A stretch of DNA of 26,250 nt from an uncultured Collinsella sp. Lineage in GTDB: Bacteria; Actinomycetota; Coriobacteriia; Coriobacteriales; Coriobacteriaceae. This document shows, piece after piece, positions 8,100-15,417 of this stretch. The position numbers were made by a program, and so were the translations under genes. Position 1 is the first letter of the stretch, and each line of letters begins with the position of its first letter. The DNA is taken from NCBI GenBank assembly GCA_958419975.1, contig CATZIG010000007.1, forward strand, positions 1 through 26,250, in the 5' to 3' direction. Below the pieces are notes generated by a model. That model saw only the letters and a program-made list of their open reading frames with translations. It was not told the DNA's origin and searched no databases.

Positions 8100-8303
8100 T
8101 GGTGCTCCCCATCATTATCCCTTCGGACTGCGGCCATGCCGGCACGCCATCCGTGGACTTTTAGATATGTATACGCATGCGCGGGCGGCACGCCGCTCGG
8201 CGCTCACACCCCGTGCATGCGCAAGAAGCACCTGCAAGGGGTCATCGACTGTATGGTCGAGGTTTGGATTTCACCTGTAACCTTTCTCTTGACCCTCATT
8301 AAC
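8100..8303 (-). promoter_or_regulatory. Structured 5' leader of the magnesium transport operon
   Basis: About 200 nt separate the likely transcription start from the GTG. Read on the minus strand, it holds a TCGAC/GTCGA hairpin, a 10-nt stem ACCCCTTGCA with TGCACGGGGT (one mismatch), and GC-rich CGCC/GGCG stems further on. No ORF is convincing. I could not fit it to the M-box consensus by eye, although a GCAGGTGCTTCTTGCGCATGC stretch resembles part of one. A metal-responsive leader is only an inference. Confidence 0.4.
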
Positions 8304-8310
8304 CGCAGTA

Positions 8311-8319
8311 ACTATAGCA
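8311..8319 (-). promoter_or_regulatory. Extended -10 promoter for the magnesium transport operon
   Basis: On the minus strand TGCTATAGT provides an extended -10. No good -35 is seen at 17 nt. It would start transcription near 8304, giving a leader of about 200 nt. Confidence 0.35.
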
Positions 8320-8394
8320 TCAGCATCGCCCTGCGGCATCGAATTTATGCGCTGCACATTGCAGGCATACCAAACGCTGACGCATCCGTGACAT

Positions 8395-8432
8395 AGTCAT
8401 TGGGGACGTTCTTAAATGACTACCCAATGACT
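8395..8432. repeat. GGGAC hairpin module (single copy plus an extra arm)
   Basis: AGTCATT (8395-8401) and AATGACT (8415-8421) pair perfectly around the 13-nt centre GGGGACGTTCTTA. An extra TACCC then AATGACT ends at 8432, 9 nt from the stop codon of the NodB-like gene. The same 13-nt tail TACCCAATGACTA is found at 20748-20760. Confidence 0.75.
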
Positions 8433-8453
8433 ACTCTGTGGTTACTCTGTGGT
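8432..8453. repeat. 11-bp tandem duplication over a stop codon
   Basis: TACTCTGTGGT occurs twice head to tail (8432-8442 and 8443-8453). The junction covers the TAA of the NodB-like gene, so the sequence just past the stop repeats the last codons. Confidence 0.7.
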
Positions 8454-9848
8454 GTCTTCGTCCTCGGCAGGTTGGGGGAACACGGCGTCCTTGGGCATGG
8501 TGACCTTCGTCAGCGAGGTGAGCTTTTTGCTCAATGCCGTGTCCGTCTTGACCAGGTCGCTGAGCGTCACGATCTTGTAGCCGTCGGCAATGAGGCCGTC
8601 GATAATCTGCGGCAGCGCCTCGAGTGTCTGCTCGGCGCATTCGTCTCTATCGGTGAGCAGCACGATATTGCCCGGCGTCACCGAATCGAGCACCGTCGAG
8701 ACTTGCTCGTCGGCACCGTTGAGCAGCCAGTCGCCCGAGTCAATATTCCACGAGACCACGGCGGAGACCAGGTCCATCGCATCAATCCAGTTTTGCTCGT
8801 CAAAGGCAGCGTAGGGAGCACGCAGTAGCATCGTCTTCACGCCGGTCGCCGACTTAATCGCATCGGTGCCTTTCGTGATCTGTTCGCGTACTGCCTCACG
8901 GTCCTGACCCTTGAGCGAATCGTCGCTGTAGCTGTTGGATCCGATCTCGCACCCGGCGTCGACAATCGCCTTGGCCGTGGCAGGCGAGGCCTCGGCCGCA
9001 TCGCCCGAAAGGAAGAACGTCGCGGTGACGCCCTTTTCCTTGAGCACCTGCAATATCTGCTTGGTCGCGCCGCTCGGACCCTCGTCAAATGTCAGGGCCA
9101 CGTACTTTTCGTTGCCCTTGGGCGCTACGCTTGCGCACTCGACTACGCAGTCGGTGGCGGGCACGACCTCGCCGCGGTCCTGCGTCTTGCCCGACTGCTC
9201 GCCGACCCATACCTCGGAGCGGCCCTGAACGCCCCAGGTTTTGACATACTCAATGGCACCCGTGCCCTCGACCTTAAGCTTTGGCTCGATAGTCGTGGCC
9301 TGGACCTCGTGCTTTTCGTACACGTTGCGGCCGTCCTTGACTGTCACCTTCTCGCCACCCGTAAGCTCGCGACTGTCCCATTTGCCTTGCTTCACGCGCT
9401 TGCCGTCGACCTTCAGCGACAGCTTTTCGCCGCCATGGCGCTTGAGCACGCTGTCGTCGACGGCCAGCAGATCGCCGGCGTCATACGTTTCGGTCAGGCT
9501 TTGATCGTCGATAAGATTCTGCAACGTAGAGCCCACGCGCACCGCGGTCTTTTGCCCGTTGAGTTCCACGTCCACACTGCGGTTGACGTAGCCCACGACG
9601 GCAGCGATAAACAGCACGAGCGCGCAACCCACGGCGATGAGCGCATAGGGCAGGCGGGACGGTCGGCGCGGCGAGCGCCCGTTGCCGATGCGCGCGCTGC
9701 GATCGCTAAACCCACGGCTATGGTTGAGGTACATCGCGCCGGGCTTACGGCGACGTCGACGCTGACCGCTGGGCAGCTGCCCCAGGTCGCGGCGCGCCGT
9801 CGGACGCGCACCCGAGCGCCCGTTTAAGTTAGATCCGTTTTGGCGCAT
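8442..9848 (-). CDS. Membrane-anchored NodB-fold (polysaccharide deacetylase-like) protein with altered metal site
   Basis: 468 aa. A basic, Arg-rich cytoplasmic N-terminus (1-66) leads to one membrane helix (about 67-88). Then come a DUF348/G5-like extracytoplasmic region (about 92-215) and a NodB-like domain (about 248-440). NodB enzymes remove acetyl groups from peptidoglycan or other glycans using a metal held by Asp-His-His. Here TFDDGP is TFDEGP (Asp255 kept, second Asp now Glu256). The HxxxH motif is NSYSD (Asn305, Asp309). The late LxH motif is LLTD (Thr399). RAPY (343-346) and WNIDSGDW (367-374) remain. It may be inactive, bind a different metal, or bind glycan only. The ATG at 9848 has GGGGGAGGG just upstream. 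A hairpin separates it from the PRC gene before it. Confidence 0.82.
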   Translation of the reverse strand: MRQNGSNLNGRSGARPTARRDLGQLPSGQRRRRRKPGAMYLNHSRGFSDRSARIGNGRSPRRPSRLPYALIAVGCALVLFIAAVVGYVNRSVDVELNGQKTAVRVGSTLQNLIDDQSLTETYDAGDLLAVDDSVLKRHGGEKLSLKVDGKRVKQGKWDSRELTGGEKVTVKDGRNVYEKHEVQATTIEPKLKVEGTGAIEYVKTWGVQGRSEVWVGEQSGKTQDRGEVVPATDCVVECASVAPKGNEKYVALTFDEGPSGATKQILQVLKEKGVTATFFLSGDAAEASPATAKAIVDAGCEIGSNSYSDDSLKGQDREAVREQITKGTDAIKSATGVKTMLLRAPYAAFDEQNWIDAMDLVSAVVSWNIDSGDWLLNGADEQVSTVLDSVTPGNIVLLTDRDECAEQTLEALPQIIDGLIADGYKIVTLSDLVKTDTALSKKLTSLTKVTMPKDAVFPQPAEDEDTTE

Positions 9849-9869
9849 GTGCCCTCCCCCATAAACACA

Positions 9870-9899
9870 GCGAGCCGGAGCAACATGTCTCCGGCTCGC
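9870..9899 (-). terminator. 11-bp hairpin between the PRC-barrel and NodB-like genes
   Basis: GCGAGCCGGAG (9870-9880) and CTCCGGCTCGC (9889-9899) are perfectly complementary. On the minus strand it follows the PRC-barrel stop by 21 nt. Only a weak TGTTT tract comes after, so termination may be partial. It also ends close to the ribosome binding site of the next gene. Confidence 0.6.
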
Positions 9900-9920
9900 C
9901 TCCCATCATTTGGTACGTCA

Positions 9921-10676
9921 CTATTTGCTAGCTTTTGACGAGCCCCCGCTCGCCTTTTGATATTCGTCCTTAAAGGCCTTGAACATACCGCGCGTCTTGC
10001 CGAGCTGCTTGCCCAGCGCGCGGCTGCCCTTGTCCACGGCGACCGATCCCTTGTCATCGAGCACCTTGGCGCCTTTCTTGACCTTATCGCCCACCACGAC
10101 GCTAGCCTCGGCAGCCTTAGCGGCCGCGCCGCCCGAATACCCGAGCGTCTTGACCTCGTCCGAGACAATCATCGCGCCGTTCTCGTAGCCGCGCAGCATC
10201 GTCGGCGGCACCTGCGTGTCGCCCACCAACATGCTCGATGCGGCGCTGGCGGTCACATAGAACGTCTGTACAATGCCCGAACGCGGCTTGAACTCAACGT
10301 CCGAGCAATAGCCCACGACGTCGCCCGATTCCGTGCGCACGTCCATGCCAACCCAGATGATGCAATCGTCCAGGTTGATATCGAGGCGCTTGGCCGCGGC
10401 GGCATCGTAGGTGCCCTTGACGTCGTCGACCGCGACAGCACCCTCATAGACGCCGATGGCATCGAGCGCCACAAACCGGTCGGGACGCTCGATCATGCCC
10501 GCGATATCGGACTGGCGGACCATAAAGCCCACCACGCGCGTGCCGCCCGGGGTAAAGACGGGAAAGTGAATCTTGCCGAGCTTTTTGGGGCTGCGCGGCG
10601 TGCCGTCCTTTTTGGTGCGCTTGTCTTCGGCAGGCTTACGATAAACCTTGACGCCGACAAAATCCCCTGCGCGCAT
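9921..10676 (-). CDS. PRC-barrel domain protein
   Basis: 251 aa, no signal peptide or membrane helix. Residues about 1-80 look like one PRC barrel (GDFVGVKVY, then KIHFPVFTPGGTRVVGFMVRQSDIAGMI). Residues about 100-180 look like a second one (DDCIIWVGMDVRTESGDVVGYCSDVEF). The C-terminus (about 195-251) is Lys/Ala/Gly-rich and charged. PRC barrels mediate protein or RNA contacts, for example in RimM and in photosynthetic reaction centres. The role here is unknown. Its ATG overlaps the TAA of the YtxH-like gene by one base (TAATG), so translation of the two is probably coupled. The N-terminal segments of the MgtE-like protein encoded at 6255-8099 are also PRC-like. Confidence 0.7.
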   Translation of the reverse strand: MRAGDFVGVKVYRKPAEDKRTKKDGTPRSPKKLGKIHFPVFTPGGTRVVGFMVRQSDIAGMIERPDRFVALDAIGVYEGAVAVDDVKGTYDAAAAKRLDINLDDCIIWVGMDVRTESGDVVGYCSDVEFKPRSGIVQTFYVTASAASSMLVGDTQVPPTMLRGYENGAMIVSDEVKTLGYSGGAAAKAAEASVVVGDKVKKGAKVLDDKGSVAVDKGSRALGKQLGKTRGMFKAFKDEYQKASGGSSKASK

Positions 10677-11065
10677 TATGCCTCGGTCGAGGGCTCCGTG
10701 GCCTCGGTGTCGGCCTCGGCGACGTTCTCGACTACGACGTCGGCAGCGGGCGTCACGTTGCCGCCCGAGATGGCGTCGTTGAGCTGCTCGCGAAGCTGGT
10801 CCATGCGCTCGCGGGCCAGGTCGACCTTGGCGCGCAGGTCATCGGTCTTGGCGTCGACCATCGGACCAAAGTCGTTGACCGCGGCACGGGCCTCCTCGGC
10901 ACTGTGCTCGTAGGTGTCACGCATGTTGTCCCAGGCATCGTTGGCGATATCGGCGGCCATGGCGCGGGTCTCGGCACCCGAGCGCGGGGCCAGGGCAACG
11001 CCGATGATAGCGCCGGCGGCGGCACCAAAGAGCGCACCGGAGACAAAGCTGAAAGTCTTTCCCAT
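10676..11065 (-). CDS. YtxH-like small membrane protein
   Basis: 129 aa. The N-terminus GKTFSFVSGALFGAAAGAIIGVALAPRSG is the glycine-rich membrane segment and LAP-x-SG turn typical of YtxH proteins. A long, charged amphipathic helix follows (about 30-100), then an acidic Thr/Glu/Ala tail. The function of the family is unknown, with links to stress and the envelope. I choose the ATG at 11065, with GAGGA 6 nt upstream. Another ATG at 11071 is also possible. The longer reading to 11137 would cross the promoter and is rejected. It is coupled to the PRC-barrel gene by a one-base overlap. Confidence 0.75.
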   Translation of the reverse strand: MGKTFSFVSGALFGAAAGAIIGVALAPRSGAETRAMAADIANDAWDNMRDTYEHSAEEARAAVNDFGPMVDAKTDDLRAKVDLARERMDQLREQLNDAISGGNVTPAADVVVENVAEADTEATEPSTEA

Positions 11066-11116
11066 GATCATTCCTCTCCTGCGGGCACCTCGATGCCCAC
11101 CGTTTGAATGCTGTCC

Positions 11117-11122
11117 ATTATA
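11117..11122 (-). promoter_or_regulatory. Promoter -10 for the YtxH-like/PRC operon
   Basis: A perfect TATAAT on the minus strand lies about 50 nt before the chosen start, inside a 136-nt gap. The -35 is poor. It suggests this gene pair is transcribed separately from the genes upstream. Confidence 0.5.
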
Positions 11123-11201
11123 CCCGCAGCGCAACACTTGCCGTCGCGCTCATCTGCGTACGGTAAAAGCGCAGGTACATGATGGTGATAAGCGAGTAAA
11201 C

Positions 11202-12035
11202 CTACTCCTGCGGCATGGCAGGCATGGCCACCGTGGCGGCCGGGTCCTCGCCGGCGCCATCGACGAGCGGCAAGTTGCCCTCGTGCGCCGAGCCGGACGG
11301 AGCCGTTGCCGCACCGCCAAAGACGGCCGCGGGGGCCTCGTGGTTCTCGGCAACCGCACCCTCGGTATCAATCGGCATCTGCGGCTCGTCGTCAAAGCTC
11401 GGGACGTCTTGGGGCTCCGCAGGCTCAGGCTCAGCAGGCGCCTCGGCAACGGGCTCAGTGTCGGCGTCGGCAGGAGCGTCGCCCTCGGGCACATCCTCGG
11501 CCACGTCCTCGCCGTTCGCAGCGGCAACGGCCTCGTGCGGGTCCTTGCCCTCGGCCTCGGCACGCATGCCCAGCACCAGGTTACGCAGGCCAGCGACCGT
11601 GCCTTCCACGTCGGGGGCCGGCTGGTCGGCGTGCAGATACGCCCAGTCCATCATAAAGGTCGCCGACGACAGCGCGCCAATGGCCAACGCGTCATCGGGA
11701 CACGAAAGCTCAACCTCAAAGACACGCTCGTCGTGCTCGCTCACGCGAGTGCGGCCGCACGAGATGCTGCCGGCAAGACCGGTCTCGTTCATGAGCTCGA
11801 CCGTCACGTGCTCCAGCAGGTGGCAAAGCTCGGTCTGGCCCATGCAGTCCTGGAACTCGCGACCCGAATCGCCCAGGCACAGGTGCTTGGCAATCGCGGG
11901 CACCAGGTAGTACACGCGCGCCGTAGCCTCGATATCCTCCGAGGTCATGAGCGGCATGCCGGGGTTCACCAGCACATGCGCGCAAATCTTGTCCTCGCTG
12001 ACGGTGACCTTAAGGATGTTGAACAGGCCTGCCAT
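11202..12035 (-). CDS. Free-standing cyanophycin synthetase N-terminal-like domain protein with acidic tail
   Basis: 277 aa. Residues about 5-130 resemble the N-terminal domain that precedes the ATP-grasp domain in cyanophycin synthetase CphA: LVPAIAKHLCLGDSG...F, then ELCHLLEHVTVELMNETGLAGSISCGRTR and FEVELSCPDDALAIGAL. The HLLEH at 72-76 is an HxxEH metal-binding type motif, at the place where CphA has HxxEHVALEL. The ATP-grasp and Mur-ligase-like domains are absent. Residues about 150-277 are a low-complexity Ala/Pro/Glu/Asp tail, probably disordered. There is no signal peptide. It starts 24 nt after the CNNM-type gene, so the two are likely cotranscribed. The match is by pattern memory only. 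Activity is unknown. Confidence 0.62.
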   Translation of the reverse strand: MAGLFNILKVTVSEDKICAHVLVNPGMPLMTSEDIEATARVYYLVPAIAKHLCLGDSGREFQDCMGQTELCHLLEHVTVELMNETGLAGSISCGRTRVSEHDERVFEVELSCPDDALAIGALSSATFMMDWAYLHADQPAPDVEGTVAGLRNLVLGMRAEAEGKDPHEAVAAANGEDVAEDVPEGDAPADADTEPVAEAPAEPEPAEPQDVPSFDDEPQMPIDTEGAVAENHEAPAAVFGGAATAPSGSAHEGNLPLVDGAGEDPAATVAMPAMPQE

Positions 12036-12059
12036 AACTCTCCCCTACTCTTCCTTGCC

Positions 12060-13433
12060 CTACTCGTCGCCATCGTGCGGATCCACAGAGCCCGCACCCG
12101 ACGCCGCCGGCTTCTCTGCCGAGGACTCGGAATCCTTCTTATCGGTTTCGGCCGGAGCGATCACGCGAATGAGCGAGATGCGCTGGCCACGCATCGACTG
12201 TACCTTGAACTTGTACCCCGCGACCTCAAACACCTCTCCGATGTCGGGCACCGAGTCGCAAAGCTCCAAAATCCAGCCGGCGATGGTCTCATAATCATCG
12301 CTTTCCTCGAGCGGCCAACCAAGCTCAATCGCGTCATCGCACGAAAAACGCCCATCGACGAGCCACTCGCGACGCGAGAGGCGCGTGAGGTACTTGTTGT
12401 CGGGGTCGAACTCGTCCTCGATCTCGCCGACGATCTCCTCGACGATATCTTCGATGGTGATGATGCCGGCCGTACCGCCGTACTCGTCCACGACCACTAC
12501 GATCTGGTCGTGCGAGGTCTGCATCTCGGACAGCAACGGCAGGATGTCCTTGGTATCGGGCACAAAGGTGGCGTCGCGCAAAAAGCCGGCGATGGGCTGG
12601 TCGCCCTTGCCGTCGAGCGCGGGCTGAATCAGGTCCTTGATGTGCGCGATGCCCGCGACGTTGTCGGGATCCTCATGATAGACGGGGATGCGGCTGAAGC
12701 CGGTCTGGCGCATGGTGGACAACACGTCGGCGACCGTCTCGTCGTCCTCGCACATGGTGGTGTCCACGCGCGGAACCATGACCTCGCGGGCAACGGTGTC
12801 GCCCAGGTCAAAGATCTCGTGGATCATGCGCTTTTCCTCATCGAGCAGGTCGTCCTGCTCCGAGACCATGTACTTGATCTCTTCCTCCGAAACGTTCTGG
12901 CGGTCGTCGGCGCTCTTGATGCGCAGGATGCGGGCCAGACCATCGGAGCAAGCGCCGGTCAGCCACACGAGCGGGCGGGCGATCTTTTGGAACACCGAAA
13001 GCGGCCCCACGACTTGCTTGGACACGCCCTCGGCATTGGCCAGACCAATGCGCTTGGGCACGAGCTCGCCGATCACGATGGACACGAAGGCGACGGCGAC
13101 GGTGATGATGACCGGCGCCAGACCGCGCGCGATGGCAGAGAGCGGCGCGATGCCAAAGCTCATGAGCCACGTGGCGAGCGGGTCGGACAGGCTCGTCGAG
13201 GCGACGGCGGACGAGGCAAAGCCCACGAGCGTGATGGCGACCTGGATGGTGGCCAACAGCTGATCGGAGTCGGCGGCGAGCTGGACGGCGCGCTCGGCGC
13301 GCTTATCGCCCTCCTCGGCATCGTGCTCCAACACGGCGCGCTTGGCCGTGGTGAGCGCCATCTCGGACATAGAGAAGTAGCCGTTGATAAGCGTCAGGAC
13401 AAGCGTGGTAATAAGGGAGATGGTTATGTCCAT
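12060..13433 (-). CDS. CNNM/CorC (hemolysin C-like) family protein with CBS pair
   Basis: 457 aa. An N-terminal CNNM/DUF21 membrane domain (about 1-190) starts ITTLVLTLINGYFSMSEMALTTAKRAVLEHDAEEGDKRA and includes IGELVPKRIGLANAE. A CBS pair follows (about 210-335: REVMVPRVDTTMCEDDETV, VVVDEYGGTAGIITIEDIVEEIVGEI), then a CorC_HlyC domain (about 350-430: WLVDGRFSCDDAIE...YETIAGWILEL) and a charged tail. The family is tied to magnesium export or divalent cation homeostasis. The name hemolysin is historical. The ATG at 13433 has only a distant GGAGG about 15 nt upstream. It is likely the first or second gene of a unit with the next one. Confidence 0.88.
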   Translation of the reverse strand: MDITISLITTLVLTLINGYFSMSEMALTTAKRAVLEHDAEEGDKRAERAVQLAADSDQLLATIQVAITLVGFASSAVASTSLSDPLATWLMSFGIAPLSAIARGLAPVIITVAVAFVSIVIGELVPKRIGLANAEGVSKQVVGPLSVFQKIARPLVWLTGACSDGLARILRIKSADDRQNVSEEEIKYMVSEQDDLLDEEKRMIHEIFDLGDTVAREVMVPRVDTTMCEDDETVADVLSTMRQTGFSRIPVYHEDPDNVAGIAHIKDLIQPALDGKGDQPIAGFLRDATFVPDTKDILPLLSEMQTSHDQIVVVVDEYGGTAGIITIEDIVEEIVGEIEDEFDPDNKYLTRLSRREWLVDGRFSCDDAIELGWPLEESDDYETIAGWILELCDSVPDIGEVFEVAGYKFKVQSMRGQRISLIRVIAPAETDKKDSESSAEKPAASGAGSVDPHDGDE

Positions 13434-13540
13434 CGGGAGTTTCTCGAACCTCCAAGATTCGGGACGTCAGGGTAAAACGTTGATGGCGGATACGGCAATT
13501 GCGCCAGTCGCCCGTGCGAGCGGGGCCGTGGGCGCGGTCG

Positions 13541-14224
13541 CTAGATTACGAAGAGGATCACCGCCATGAACTGGAAGATACTGCCGGCGAGCACCCACAA
13601 GTGAAACACACTGTGCAGATAGCGCACGTTTTTGGCGATATAGAACGGCACGCCCACGGTGTAGCACACGCCGCCGACGGCGAGCAGGGCAAGCGCGACG
13701 GGGTTCAACAGCGCCACGAGCTCGGGCAGCTTAAAGACGACAAGCCAACCCATCAGCAGGTAGACCAGGCCGCTTACCCAGTGCGGTTGACGCTCGCGCA
13801 TAAAGCACTCGAGGGCGATGCCGATAATGGCGATGGCCCACACGGCAAAGAACAGCATAGGACCGCCGTCGTTTGCAAGCGTGATGAGGCAAAACGGCGT
13901 ATAGCTACCGGCTATGAGCAGGTAGATGCAGCTGTGGTCGATGATGCGAAACACGCGCTTGGCGCCCGCGGGCTGAATCGCGTGGTAGAGCGTGGAGGCC
14001 AGATATTCAAGAATAATGCTGACACCATAGACAATCGCCGCGGCCATGTGGGCCGGACCTCCGCCGCGCAGGGCAGCGAATACGATCAGGAGCACCAGGC
14101 CCGCGATACCCAGCAGGCAGCCGACACCATGGGTGACGGAGTTCATGATCTCCTCGCCCACCGTGTAGTGTGGAACGGCCGCGGTCTTGGGTCGCGGCTT
14201 AGAACTGTCGCTCGAATCGGACAT
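13541..14224 (-). CDS. PAQR / hemolysin III family membrane protein
   Basis: 227 aa with seven membrane helices. Conserved metal-site motifs are present: GEEIMNSVTHGVGCLL near the N-terminus, EYLASTLYHA, RIIDHSCIYLLIAGSYTPF, and a late YLHSVFHLWVLAGS. The Ser/His, Asp and two late His residues match the zinc site of PAQR receptors and bacterial YqfA/TrhA proteins, which affect membrane lipid state. I start at the ATG at 14224 with GGAGG about 11 nt upstream. A TTG 18 nt further up overlaps that ribosome binding site and is less likely. The CNNM-type gene follows after 107 nt with no clear terminator between. Confidence 0.88.
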   Translation of the reverse strand: MSDSSDSSKPRPKTAAVPHYTVGEEIMNSVTHGVGCLLGIAGLVLLIVFAALRGGGPAHMAAAIVYGVSIILEYLASTLYHAIQPAGAKRVFRIIDHSCIYLLIAGSYTPFCLITLANDGGPMLFFAVWAIAIIGIALECFMRERQPHWVSGLVYLLMGWLVVFKLPELVALLNPVALALLAVGGVCYTVGVPFYIAKNVRYLHSVFHLWVLAGSIFQFMAVILFVI

Positions 14225-14259
14225 GCCGGTTACATCCTCCAACGTAAAGAGTTCTCAAC

Positions 14260-14289
14260 ACTATATCAAAGCGTCTGGGTACGTGCGAA
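14260..14289 (-). promoter_or_regulatory. Promoter of the PAQR gene
   Basis: On the minus strand TTCGCA (14284-14289), 18 nt, then TATAGT (14260-14265), giving a start near 14253. An imperfect palindrome, GTGCGAAATTTGCAC on the plus strand (14283-14297), overlaps the -35 and could be an operator. Confidence 0.5.
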
Positions 14290-14331
14290 ATTTGCACCTT
14301 ACGTGACCCTTTGTTTACCCATTCTTTGCTT

Positions 14332-14390
14332 GTTGACGCATCAACGGCGAACGTCCATAATGCGCTTGCATTAAATGTTGATGTATTAAC
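14332..14390 (+). promoter_or_regulatory. Promoter with twin operators for the alpha/beta hydrolase
   Basis: TTGACG (14333-14338), 17 nt, and CATAAT (14356-14361) form a good promoter. Two copies of one 14-bp palindrome frame it: GTTGACGCATCAAC (14332-14345), perfect and overlapping the -35, and GTTGATGTATTAAC (14377-14390), just after the start site. They agree at 11 of 14 positions, every difference a transition, and their centres are 45 bp apart. This fits a TetR- or MarR-like repressor, which is not encoded here. Confidence 0.7.
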
Positions 14391-14410
14391 ATCTTATAGG
14401 AGAATCCTGC

Positions 14411-15376
14411 ATGGCTCAAAACGCACGTTCCCATCGAAAGCTCAAGATAGCCGGCATTGTTACGTTGGTGGTTGTCGTTGCGCTGCTGGGGTTTGCCGGC
14501 AACTTTTTGTTTGACTTTGCCCTGAACCCCCAAGCGCCGTACACCATGAAGATGATGCAGGATAGCAAGAACGACAAAGAAGGTGAGCAGCCGGATGCCG
14601 AGGACACCGAGGCGCGGGCGTGGTTTAAAGAGAATTGCGAGAGCAGCAGCCTCACCGCAGATGACGGAACCGAGCTTGCCGCTTGGTATTTTGCTGCTTC
14701 GGAGAGCACGCACGACTACGCCGTCTGCCTGCATGGATATACCAACGAGCCCATCGGTATGGCCCGATACGTCAAGCGATTCCACGACCGCGGCATGAAC
14801 GTACTCGCACCCGCCGCCCGCGCCCACGAGCGCTCCGGCGGCGACTATATCGGCATGGGCTGGCCCGAGCGCCTCGACATCGTCGCATGGATCGAGCAAA
14901 TCGTTCAGGCTGACCCTGAGGCGCGCATCCTGGTCTTTGGCGAGTCGATGGGTGCGGCAACCGCCATGAACGTCGCGGGGGAATCTCTGCCCGCAAACGT
15001 AAAATGCATTATCGAGGACTGCGGGTATACGAGTGTTTGGGACGAGTTTTCTCTGCAGCTCAAAGACGTGTTCGGCCTGCCCAGCTTTCCCTTGCTCGAT
15101 GTAGCAAACTTGGTGTGCAACGTGCGCGCGGGCTACGACTTTCATAAGGCGAGCAGTGTGGAGCAACTCAAACACGCGACGGTTCCCATGCTGTTTATCC
15201 ATGGCGACCAGGACACCTTTGTGCCGTACGGCATGCTCGACCAAAACTACGAGGCGTGCGCCAGCAAGGTCAAACAAAAGCTCACCATCCATGGCGCCAC
15301 CCACGCCAAGAGTGCGCAAGTTGACCCCGAGCTCTACTGGAACACGGTCGACGACTTCCTCGACGAGTATTTTTAG
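14411..15376 (+). CDS. Membrane-anchored alpha/beta hydrolase
   Basis: 321 aa. One hydrophobic helix (about 12-34) follows a basic start, so the catalytic domain is probably outside the cell as a signal-anchored protein. The oxyanion region is CLHGYTNEP (106-114). The nucleophile elbow is GESMG with Ser179. The acid is Asp268 in IHGDQDTFVP and the base is His298 in HGATHAKS, a full triad. PAARAHERSGGDYIGMGW resembles the DxRGHGxSxG-YIGMGW block of YfhR/BEM46-like hydrolases. AGGAGA lies 7 nt before the ATG. It is a single gene, ended by the hairpin at 15547-15580 and tightly controlled by twin operators. The substrate is unknown; esterase or peptidase activity is possible. Confidence 0.85.
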   Translation: MAQNARSHRKLKIAGIVTLVVVVALLGFAGNFLFDFALNPQAPYTMKMMQDSKNDKEGEQPDAEDTEARAWFKENCESSSLTADDGTELAAWYFAASESTHDYAVCLHGYTNEPIGMARYVKRFHDRGMNVLAPAARAHERSGGDYIGMGWPERLDIVAWIEQIVQADPEARILVFGESMGAATAMNVAGESLPANVKCIIEDCGYTSVWDEFSLQLKDVFGLPSFPLLDVANLVCNVRAGYDFHKASSVEQLKHATVPMLFIHGDQDTFVPYGMLDQNYEACASKVKQKLTIHGATHAKSAQVDPELYWNTVDDFLDEYF

Positions 15377-15417
15377 GCAAAAAGCAACGTCTGGGGCTTT
15401 ATCTGACCCCCTATTTT

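Noticed and set aside
8100..8303. A classical M-box magnesium riboswitch
   Set aside because: The conserved first part of the M-box was not found. Only a partial resemblance in one stem is seen, so I call it just a structured leader.
6360..8396. A 678-codon open frame opposite the MgtE-like gene
   Set aside because: It is antisense to a gene with clear domains, rich in His/Arg/Gln, and matches no family. Long antisense frames are expected in high-GC DNA.
10914..13475. An 853-codon plus-strand open frame across four minus-strand genes
   Set aside because: It runs antisense through the YtxH-like, CphA-N-like and CNNM-type genes, with no domain of its own and an Arg/His/Gly-rich composition.
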